From: Cyclobacteriaceae bacterium
GTDB taxonomy: Bacteria; Bacteroidota; Bacteroidia; Cytophagales; Cyclobacteriaceae
DNA length: 64,000 nucleotides
Reading direction: 5' to 3'
Assembly (NCBI GenBank): GCA_028284125.1
Contig: JANQSI010000023.1
Coordinates: 62,001-126,000, forward strand
The position numbers and the translations under genes are program-made. Shown in pieces: positions 8,324 through 15,296 of this stretch (the first letter of the stretch is position 1; each line of letters starts with the position of its first letter). The notes beneath the pieces were generated by a model. The model did no database searches and was not told the origin of the DNA. It saw nothing but the letters and a program-made list of their open reading frames with translations.

Positions 8324-10930
8324 CTATTCGTCCTTCAAGTGATTTACTGGATTTGAAGAAGCCGCTCGCAGTGACTGATATCCAACAGTCAAAATAACTA
8401 ACAAGAATACAAGCACTAATGTGACAGCAAAAGTGATCCAGGAAATGGGAATTCTATAGTGATAGCCTTCCAACCAATCGGTCATGAAGAACAACACGAA
8501 TGGCACACTAAGAATAAATGAAATCACTACCCATTTGGTAAAGTCTCTAAATATCAGCCGGAGGATTCCACTTATTTCGGCACCTAACACTTTGCGAATG
8601 CTAATTTCTTTTCTTCTCTTTTCGATGATAAATAGCGTAAGTCCGTAAAGTCCTAGACATGCGACCACAATGGCAAGCGCTGAGAACATCGTGACCATCC
8701 CTAAGTACCGCTTTTCAGCTTCATATAACTCTTGAACTCTGTCATTTAGAAAATGGTAGGTGAAATCACTAGTCGAACCAAGCTCATTCCACTTATCTTC
8801 TATTTCCTCGAGCCTTTCCGTAAGATTCGACATGTTCATTCTGCATGTAATGAATCGATGAACCGGATGATCTCCAGTCCGATGAAATATTAAAGTTGGA
8901 GCAACTTCGATTTGCAAGCTTTCGAAATTAAAATCTTCCACTATTCCGACTACATTGAGCCGAAAGTCACCGATTTTAATCACGTTTGGCTCATTCGGAT
9001 CAAACTCAAAGGCTCTTGCTGCAGCTTCATTTAGAATAACAGACTCTCTTTGATGACCCTCTGTGTCTGAAAGAAAGTGATTCCCATGTTTTAGTTTGAT
9101 ATCGTAGGTATTGAAAAAATTTGCATCGACGTAGGTGTATCGCATCCGAAGCGGATCACCATTCCATCCATCTGGTCGAACAAACACAAAACTTCTTGTC
9201 CAATTCGTTGGAATAGCTCTACTCATAGCTACCTCACTGATATAAGACTTGTTCCTAAGTTCTTCTTTAAAAGTATTTAGCCGAACAATTCCTTGATCAC
9301 GATCAGTAAAGCTGGCTGCTGATGCCACGAATGATATTGTACTTTCACTATCAAATCCCATGTCCTTGTTTGTCATATAGGAAATTTGATTTCGAATCAT
9401 GATTGCACTTGTGATGAGAAACAAGGCAATGGAAAATTGAAGCACAACCAGAATATTTCTAAAATTGACTGAGCCACCAAAACCAATTCGCTGTTGAAGT
9501 GCCTCAATCGATTTCATCGACGAGAGATACAACGCTGGGTAACTTCCACTCAAGAAACCAAGCGCTATTGCCAGGATTGCACTGAAGCCCAAGATCTGAA
9601 TCAGGCTGAATTGATCAAAGGAGATGGTGACATCAAAAAAGTCGTTGAAGGATGGAATCGCTAAGAATACAATTATTAAACCCAGCACGATAGCAAACAG
9701 AGAGGTGACAAACGCTTCGGTAATAAACTGAGTTCTGAGTTGTCCTTTTACTGCACCCAAAACCTTTCTCAATCCGATTTCTTTCATTCGCTGAGAAGCT
9801 TGAGCAGTTGAAAGATTCATGAAATTGATAGCGGCAATTAGAAGGATTCCAATGCCTATGAAGAGAAGTGTAATCGCATCGTCTTTTCTGCCTATGAACG
9901 TATCATAATATTCTTCAAATGGCAGCAACTTGAAATTGGTATTTTCACGAACATCAACGCCCCATATTGTTTCAATAAGGTCTGGAAATGCCGCTTCCAA
10001 CTCAAATGCGATATTCTCTGAGTCCAATAAAACATACGTTTCTAAAAAAGAAGACCCCCAGTCATTTGCCGATTCATCGTAGGTAGGAGCACTTTCCATT
10101 TGAACAATGAAACTAGGTTGATAAGAATTGTTTTCTGGGTATTCTTCAAGCACTGCAGATACTTGAAAGCGCATGATTGTATCTTCAAATGGCAGAAAGA
10201 GCTCTATCTCCTCTCCCACCGCATTTTCCTTCTTAAAATATTTCAATGCCATTTCTGAGCTTAGAACTACAGATTGTAAATCATCAAAGACTTTTCCATC
10301 ATTTCCATGCAGAAGTGGAAAAGTGAAAATGTCGAAAAAAGATTCATCCGTGTACATGATGTCCTCATCGATGTAACGGTTGTTCTGCACAACACTACCT
10401 CCTGGTTGAAATATCCGGGCACTTTCTTTGACCTGACTATAATCTGCTAAAAGACGGTCTTTCATTGGAACCCAAGTGTCGTAAGTGGCTTGAACCCCGT
10501 CAGGAGTTATTCGCTCTTTGTAAGCGAGGAAAATCTGTTCCTTGTTTTGGTGATTGTCATCAAATGAAATGATTTGATACGAATAGAGAAAAATCAAAAC
10601 AAAGGCTGCAGCTCCGATTGATAAACCGAAGATGTTGATAAATGAAGTGGATCTTCTTTTAAGTAAAGTCCTAAATGCGATTTTGATGTAGTTTCTGAAG
10701 ATCATAGTGTTAAGAGATAAGTAGTAAAATGATTTTAAGTTTTTTGGCCTTAATGATTTGATGACTTCCCAGGTAAATCTGGCTTTTGCCTTAGCTACTC
10801 CCTTTTCCTTAAGCCTCCAATAAAAAGCTTCATGCAGATCACCTAAGATTTCATCCGAATAGTCCTCTCGACAGAAAAAAGTTAAAAGCCTGTTTGCCCA
10901 GGCTGGTGGATGGTGTTGACTGGAACTCAC
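8324..10930 (-). CDS. Orphan ABC permease, FtsX/MacB type with N-terminal prefix domain
   Basis: 868 residues from GTG 10930. That start overlaps the PadR stop (GTGA), and the resulting N-terminus SSSQHHPPAWANRL lines up with the other permeases here; the longer ATG 10966 reading would add 12 unmatched residues. Order: prefix domain (1-75); first TM helix near 100 (FINIFGLSIGAAAFVLIF) and a large periplasmic domain; FtsX module near 360-470 containing KEIGLRKVLGA; second periplasmic domain; FtsX module near 730-865 with KEISIRKVLGA. No ATPase gene is adjacent. The family's role, export or mechanotransmission across the envelope, is not settled for prefix-domain members. PadR next door probably controls it. 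Confidence 0.88.
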   Translation of the reverse strand: MSSSQHHPPAWANRLLTFFCREDYSDEILGDLHEAFYWRLKEKGVAKAKARFTWEVIKSLRPKNLKSFYYLSLNTMIFRNYIKIAFRTLLKRRSTSFINIFGLSIGAAAFVLIFLYSYQIISFDDNHQNKEQIFLAYKERITPDGVQATYDTWVPMKDRLLADYSQVKESARIFQPGGSVVQNNRYIDEDIMYTDESFFDIFTFPLLHGNDGKVFDDLQSVVLSSEMALKYFKKENAVGEEIELFLPFEDTIMRFQVSAVLEEYPENNSYQPSFIVQMESAPTYDESANDWGSSFLETYVLLDSENIAFELEAAFPDLIETIWGVDVRENTNFKLLPFEEYYDTFIGRKDDAITLLFIGIGILLIAAINFMNLSTAQASQRMKEIGLRKVLGAVKGQLRTQFITEAFVTSLFAIVLGLIIVFLAIPSFNDFFDVTISFDQFSLIQILGFSAILAIALGFLSGSYPALYLSSMKSIEALQQRIGFGGSVNFRNILVVLQFSIALFLITSAIMIRNQISYMTNKDMGFDSESTISFVASAASFTDRDQGIVRLNTFKEELRNKSYISEVAMSRAIPTNWTRSFVFVRPDGWNGDPLRMRYTYVDANFFNTYDIKLKHGNHFLSDTEGHQRESVILNEAAARAFEFDPNEPNVIKIGDFRLNVVGIVEDFNFESLQIEVAPTLIFHRTGDHPVHRFITCRMNMSNLTERLEEIEDKWNELGSTSDFTYHFLNDRVQELYEAEKRYLGMVTMFSALAIVVACLGLYGLTLFIIEKRRKEISIRKVLGAEISGILRLIFRDFTKWVVISFILSVPFVLFFMTDWLEGYHYRIPISWITFAVTLVLVFLLVILTVGYQSLRAASSNPVNHLKDE

Positions 10931-11253
10931 TGAAATACAAAGTTCATTGTCGGAATCACCTTCCACATCTCACTTCGCTTTTGCTGCAGGTATTTGGCAG
11001 CTTCATATCCTTTATTAGTTGCCTGATAAATACGCTTCCTTCTGCCTCCCCTTTCAGCGGTAGGTTCTCCCATTTTGGATGTAACCAGATCCTTTTTTTC
11101 TAAGCGCTTCAACACCACATGAATAGCAGGAAGAGAAATGGATTGATTAAGTTGCGATTCATATTCCTTGGCTATGTCAACGCCATACGTTTCATCTTTC
11201 ATCAACAAGATTATAAGGATCATTTCTTCGAGAACTCCAAGCTGAAGGTTCAT
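10927..11253 (-). CDS. PadR family transcriptional regulator
   Basis: 108 residues, a winged-helix repressor with little beyond the DNA-binding domain. Family features: ILLMKDETYGVDIAKEYE, LPAIHVVLKRLEKKDLVTS with the recognition helix, and the wing GEPTAERGGRRKRIYQATNKG. It overlaps the permease start by four bases, so the two are translationally coupled. Two identical 21-base direct repeats lie between this start and the divergent MFS gene, one touching the start codon, as expected for autorepression. The ligand is unknown. Confidence 0.92.
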   Translation of the reverse strand: MNLQLGVLEEMILIILLMKDETYGVDIAKEYESQLNQSISLPAIHVVLKRLEKKDLVTSKMGEPTAERGGRRKRIYQATNKGYEAAKYLQQKRSEMWKVIPTMNFVFQ

Positions 11254-11306
11254 ATCATTAATTTTTGTTTAACATAAGGATACGAATATCATTAATTTTT
11301 GTTTAA
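11252..11306. promoter_or_regulatory. Direct-repeat candidate PadR operator between padR and MFS gene
   Basis: Two identical 21-base copies, at 11252-11272 and 11286-11306, both containing ATTAATTTTTGTTTAA, with starts 34 bases apart (13-base gap). The first overlaps the padR start codon. The AACAAAAAT core (reverse strand) recurs in front of the padR gene at 14967. The position suits repression of padR and possibly of the divergent MFS exporter. Confidence 0.6.
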
Positions 11307-11341
11307 AATATAAATTCCAATGAATGTGATATCTTCGGCGC

Positions 11342-12562
11342 ATGAAGAAAAAGAGTGCAGCACTCAGCTTTATTTTTATAACGGTTTTAATTGATATCGT
11401 AGGAATTGGACTCATCATTCCTATCATTCCAAACCTTATCGTCGAGCTGACCGATGTAGATAACTCCGAAGCAGCGATCATAGGTGGCTCACTAGCAGCA
11501 ACCTATGCGGTGATGCAGTTCTTTTTTGCTCCAGTTCTTGGTGGATTGAGTGATAAACTTGGTCGAAGACCAGTTCTTCTGTTAGCGCTTTTCGGATTGG
11601 GAATTGACTACTTGGTCATCGCATTTGCTCCGACGTTGGTTTGGTTATTCATCGCCCGCATGATTTCTGGAATATGTGGTAGTAGTGTTACCGTGGCAAA
11701 CGCCTATATCGCAGACATTAGTACTCCTGAAGATCGAGCTAAGAACTTTGGAATGATTGGAGCAGCCTTTGGACTGGGGTTCATTATCGGACCGGCAATA
11801 GGGGGATTTCTGGGTGAAATGGGAACAAAAATTCCATTTTTTGCCGCGGCGGGTTTGTCCTTGCTCAATTGGTTATATGGCTATTTCATCATCCCGGAAT
11901 CGCTTGCTCAGGAAAACCGTAGAGCGTTTGAGTGGAAAAGAGCCAACCCTTTTGGTACACTGAAAAGTATCTTCAAATACAAGACAATTGTAGGCTTACT
12001 TATATGCCTTTTTCTCATTTACGTTGCGCAAAATGCTACCCATTCCAATTGGGCTTTTTACACAAAGGAAAAATTTGATTGGTCTCCTCAAGACATAGGG
12101 TTGTCGCTGATGTTTGTTGGAGTTATGGTTGCCATTGTTCAAGGAGGAATCGTTGGCCCGGTAGTTAAAAAAATAGGAGAGGTAAAAGCAGTATATCTGG
12201 GTCTGTTTTTCAATATTGCAGGCTTGTTTTTGTTGGCATGGCCTACCCAATCCTGGATGGTTTATGCTATTATCGTCCCATATGCATTTGGTGGTTTGGC
12301 TGGCCCCTCTGTTCAATCCATTATGTCAGGTCAAATTCCGAAAAATGCGCAAGGGGAACTTCAAGGTGGTCTCGCAAGCACGTTGATTGTAACTGCCATC
12401 ATCGGAGCTCCATTGATGACAGGGATTTTCAGTTATTACACAAAACCAGAAAATGACATTTATTTTCCAGGTGCCCCTTTTATTCTGGCTACTTTACTTG
12501 GTTTGATTAGTCTAGTTTTTGCGTATCGATCGTTGGTTGGATTTGATAAAAGAAACGAATAA
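11342..12562 (+). CDS. MFS drug exporter, TCR/Tet family
   Basis: 406 residues with 12 predicted membrane helices. N-terminal FIFITVLIDIVGIGLIIPIIP and motif A (GGLSDKLGRRPVLL, loop 2-3) place it with tetracycline-resistance-like proton antiporters, as does GLGFIIGPAIGGFLGE (motif C, antiporter signature). Real tetracycline export is not implied; many chromosomal members have unknown substrates. It is divergent from padR across an 88-bp gap with the direct-repeat operator, so PadR may also repress this gene. A TATCTTCG box resembling a -7 element sits 5 bp before the start. Confidence 0.85.
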   Translation: MKKKSAALSFIFITVLIDIVGIGLIIPIIPNLIVELTDVDNSEAAIIGGSLAATYAVMQFFFAPVLGGLSDKLGRRPVLLLALFGLGIDYLVIAFAPTLVWLFIARMISGICGSSVTVANAYIADISTPEDRAKNFGMIGAAFGLGFIIGPAIGGFLGEMGTKIPFFAAAGLSLLNWLYGYFIIPESLAQENRRAFEWKRANPFGTLKSIFKYKTIVGLLICLFLIYVAQNATHSNWAFYTKEKFDWSPQDIGLSLMFVGVMVAIVQGGIVGPVVKKIGEVKAVYLGLFFNIAGLFLLAWPTQSWMVYAIIVPYAFGGLAGPSVQSIMSGQIPKNAQGELQGGLASTLIVTAIIGAPLMTGIFSYYTKPENDIYFPGAPFILATLLGLISLVFAYRSLVGFDKRNE

Positions 12563-12788
12563 GAATCTATCATTTTCTTAGAATTCAACATTTTGGTATA
12601 CATATAGTATATCAAGTTTACATTTCATCTCTTACAACTAAAACAGGTTTACATAATAATATAATATTAATTACGATTTGATTTATCATTTTGATTGCTT
12701 AAGTCTTGAGAACAATTTTCTCTAAGTGGGTAATTGGTAAAACAGATCATTCATTTAAGAACCAAAAGATTGAAAATTAAAAGTTAAG

Positions 12789-13838
12789 ATGAAGTATTTA
12801 ATAGTCTCTTTACTCACTTTTTTACTATTCTCATGTCAAACTAATATTGATGACGATATGTCTCTAGACCCAGATTCTTTTGAGGTCTATTCTTCCACTA
12901 TCAATCATTTAGCTGAAGAAGAAATGATTACGATAATTGAAAAGAATGATGAATATTCGACTATCAAGTTAGGCGAAGATCAGATCAGAGAAAACACAAT
13001 TTTAAGGTTAAGGGAAGTGAATTTTGGAAATGTCAATCAGCGTATAATTGATGCCTTGAACAATAATCAAATCGATCATCTAGAAGAAATCCTCTTGAAT
13101 TTATCAACTCAAACAAGGGCAAGACAGGAAGAGATTCTGAGTGGCTTCATTTCTAATTCAAATGTTTACACCGCAGAACAGCACCATTACATTGACCCGT
13201 TTATCTCAAAGTTCGTAAACGTAGAAAATTATGAATCGGCAATGATTCTAGCTAGGAATTTTGAAAGCGAAATAATGACTTCAAATTTGACTCAAGAGGA
13301 TAAAATCTTGTTAATTCAGTTTAGTGCTTCAAGTCTAGCACTGACTGAGTTTGCTCAAAAAGGAGGAATTGAGGAAATGAGGAACAAAATTGCGGAAGAT
13401 CTGGGTATTGACAATCAGAATGGACGAATTAATGGTGCCTGCAATGTAGATTGGAGAATGGTTTGGTTAGGTGGTGTTGCTGCTGGAGTTGTAGGAGCCT
13501 ACACAGGCGCAACCGCTGGTGCAACCGCAGGGACTGTCGTTTTTCCAGTTGTGGGGACTGTTTCAGGAGTTGTAGGGGGTGGAGTAGTAGGATTTGCCTC
13601 TGGGTTTGTGTCCGGTACTTTAACGGGTATTGGAGTTAGTCTTTTAGGTACCTGCTTTCGAGGTAGTCGAGGTAAATGCGGTACTCCAGGTAATCCTCCA
13701 TGCATTCATGATAATAAGAATCTGGAGATGACGGGTAGAACTGAAGCAGCTTGTAATCAAATGAGAGCAATGGGGTTCACAGAATTCCAACTTCCTTCAG
13801 TTTGTAGACAAAATATTGTTTATCGATTATTTTATTAA
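12789..13838 (+). CDS. Lipoprotein with glycine-zipper hydrophobic segment and cysteine-rich tail
   Basis: 349 residues, not recognised. It has a type II signal peptide with lipobox LFSC (Cys16), an acidic, largely helical part (20-215), then a 55-residue segment of Gly, Ala and Val with small-residue spacing (for example GGVAAGVVGAYTGATAG), and a tail with cysteines in GTCF, GKCG, PPCIHD, AACN and SVCRQ. A glycine zipper of this kind can pack or insert into membranes. The coding strand is visibly more AT-rich than its neighbours, and the 226-bp leader is very AT-rich, hinting at acquired DNA. The next gene begins five bases after the stop. Confidence 0.65.
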   Translation: MKYLIVSLLTFLLFSCQTNIDDDMSLDPDSFEVYSSTINHLAEEEMITIIEKNDEYSTIKLGEDQIRENTILRLREVNFGNVNQRIIDALNNNQIDHLEEILLNLSTQTRARQEEILSGFISNSNVYTAEQHHYIDPFISKFVNVENYESAMILARNFESEIMTSNLTQEDKILLIQFSASSLALTEFAQKGGIEEMRNKIAEDLGIDNQNGRINGACNVDWRMVWLGGVAAGVVGAYTGATAGATAGTVVFPVVGTVSGVVGGGVVGFASGFVSGTLTGIGVSLLGTCFRGSRGKCGTPGNPPCIHDNKNLEMTGRTEAACNQMRAMGFTEFQLPSVCRQNIVYRLFY

Positions 13839-13843
13839 AATAG

Positions 13844-14065
13844 ATGTTTCGAAAGAAAAGACTAAAATTTATTCTCAAATTGGTGTTACTAAGCCCCATT
13901 GCGATGCTATTATTACCAGAGCCGTGGGGCAGCATCAATCCGTTAGACTATGGATTTTGGTATAGCATTCTTCTCACTGTAATTGCAGGACTTTCGTCTA
14001 ACTATACTGTGAATTTTATCTTTAGAAAACATGGAACAAATTATCGAAAAAAGAAGGATTTTTAA
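13844..14065 (+). CDS. Small membrane protein, hypothetical
   Basis: 73 residues, basic at both ends (MFRKKRLKF and FRKHGTNYRKKKDF), with two hydrophobic stretches near 10-24 and 36-58, so probably two helices with both ends in the cytoplasm. It lies five bases after the glycine-zipper lipoprotein gene and shares its AT-rich composition, so the two look like one unit. An immunity or partner role is possible but only a guess. Confidence 0.5.
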   Translation: MFRKKRLKFILKLVLLSPIAMLLLPEPWGSINPLDYGFWYSILLTVIAGLSSNYTVNFIFRKHGTNYRKKKDF

Positions 14066-14115
14066 ATAGCATCAATGATATTTTAAGCTGTAATCGAAAT
14101 ACCTATCTTGAGAAT

Positions 14116-14763
14116 ATGAAAATACTTCTCAGTCAGTTGATGATTTATTTATGTGTATCAGCCCATGCGCAAATCACACCCTATCAAGTTCTTGATAAAG
14201 CCGCTGCTTACCATGACCCAAATGGAAAATGGAAAAACTTGAACACCACACTGCTCTTTACAGAAACACGTCCATTGGGGGATGATCAAAAGACAACGAT
14301 GGTTATCGACAATACAAGGAGTTACATGAAGATCGACCGAAATGGAGAAAATGTATATGAAGTTTTGGGTGAATCCAGTAAGGTGTTGGTAGGAGATCAT
14401 GATGAAGCAAGGGCATTGAGGATGAGAAATTACTACTTGTACTTATGGGGACTTCCAATGAAACTCTATGATGAAGGAACTCCTTTTGATCGAGATGTTG
14501 AGGAAGAAATGCTTGACGGAGTAAAATGTTACGTTCTTCGGGTGGTTTACCAGAAAGACACCTGGTATTTCCATTTTGATCAGAACACTGGTCGAATGCT
14601 CCAGTACAAATTTTATCAAGATAAAGAAGAGAAGAAAGGAGAATTGATCACGCTCGAAGATGAAATCATCATCGACGGAATCAAAATTCCTCAAAAAAGA
14701 AGCTGGTATACACTACCAGAAATGAAGTATCTCGGAACGGATATTCTTGCCGGATCGAAATAG
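14116..14763 (+). CDS. Secreted protein, LolA-like / DUF6503-type
   Basis: 215 residues with a signal peptide ending near SAHAQ. Beta-rich repeated strands follow: NTTLLFTETRP, TMVIDNTRSYMKI, DGVKCYVLRVVYQKDTWYFHFDQNTGRM and ELITLEDEIIIDGIKIPQKRSWY. The pattern 'thing measured, then residue-tail strand, then fixed by DGIKIPQ' resembles the lipoprotein-carrier-like half-barrels common in Bacteroidetes and the family I remember as DUF6503. It probably acts in the periplasm, perhaps binding a lipid or lipoprotein. No partner is adjacent. Confidence 0.6.
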   Translation: MKILLSQLMIYLCVSAHAQITPYQVLDKAAAYHDPNGKWKNLNTTLLFTETRPLGDDQKTTMVIDNTRSYMKIDRNGENVYEVLGESSKVLVGDHDEARALRMRNYYLYLWGLPMKLYDEGTPFDRDVEEEMLDGVKCYVLRVVYQKDTWYFHFDQNTGRMLQYKFYQDKEEKKGELITLEDEIIIDGIKIPQKRSWYTLPEMKYLGTDILAGSK

Positions 14764-14779
14764 CTTTCATTGTGGGAAG

Positions 14780-14860
14780 ATGCTGAAACAAATTCAGCAT
14801 GACATCACGAATAATCTCAACATTACTTGTTAGAACGTCCCCCCTGAACTTGTTTCAGGG
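14780..14860. repeat. Pair of short palindromes, family C intergenic repeat
   Basis: Two hairpins between genes: ATGCTGAA-acaaa-TTCAGCAT at 14780-14800, and CCCTGAA-cttgt-TTCAGGG at 14842-14860. Their cores are the same sequence in opposite orientation, so the pair is itself an inverted repeat. The first could also help end transcription of the gene finishing at 14763, but it has no T-run. Confidence 0.6.
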
Positions 14861-14906
14861 TCTTCAAACATTAATCTTTTATAGAGGATTAGCGGCAATC
14901 CATTTA

Positions 14907-14950
14907 CTTAACAAAAATGAAACATATCTATTATATTCACGTTTGTTAAG
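14907..14950. promoter_or_regulatory. Inverted-repeat candidate PadR operator
   Basis: Perfect 9-bp arms CTTAACAAA (14907-14915) and TTTGTTAAG (14942-14950), separated by 26 bases and ending 16 bases before the padR start. The AACAAAAAT inside the left side also occurs in the operator at 11252-11306. Confidence 0.5.
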
Positions 14951-14966
14951 CAAATAAAATTGAACC

Positions 14967-15296
14967 ATGGAATATCAATTAGGCGAGTTTGAAGAACTCG
15001 TTTTATTAACGGTTGCGGCACAACATGATACTGCGTATGGTGTATCGATTTTGGAGTTTCTTAGTGCAGAAACAAAGAAAAAAATCAACATCAGTGCGAT
15101 TCACGTTGCGCTCAAGCGATTGCAAAAGAAAGGTTTTGTTAACTCAAGAGAAGGTGGAATAACTGCTGAAAGAGGGGGCCGCAGGAAAAAGTACTATGTG
15201 GTCACAGCATATGGAAAACAAGTATTGGATGCGCAAAACAATCTGCGCTCCAGGATTTACAACAAAATTCCTCAAATCTCTTTTTCAAAGGTTTAA
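14967..15296 (+). CDS. PadR family transcriptional regulator
   Basis: 109 residues, a winged-helix regulator. It begins MEYQLGEFEELVLLTVAAQ and has the recognition-helix region ISAIHVALKRLQKKGFVNS and the wing GGITAERGGRRKKYYVVTAYG. It is clearly related to the PadR at 10927-11253, sharing the AERGGRRKK/R wing and nearby spacing. The stop abuts the first permease start with no gap, so one transcript probably carries this gene and both permeases. A perfect 9-bp inverted repeat upstream is a plausible autoregulatory site. Confidence 0.92.
   Translation: MEYQLGEFEELVLLTVAAQHDTAYGVSILEFLSAETKKKINISAIHVALKRLQKKGFVNSREGGITAERGGRRKKYYVVTAYGKQVLDAQNNLRSRIYNKIPQISFSKV

Noticed and set aside
11342-12562. 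Tetracycline resistance gene
   Set aside because: It belongs to the TCR/Tet family by motifs, but this is a broad group and nothing in the sequence shows tetracycline as substrate or acquired-resistance context.
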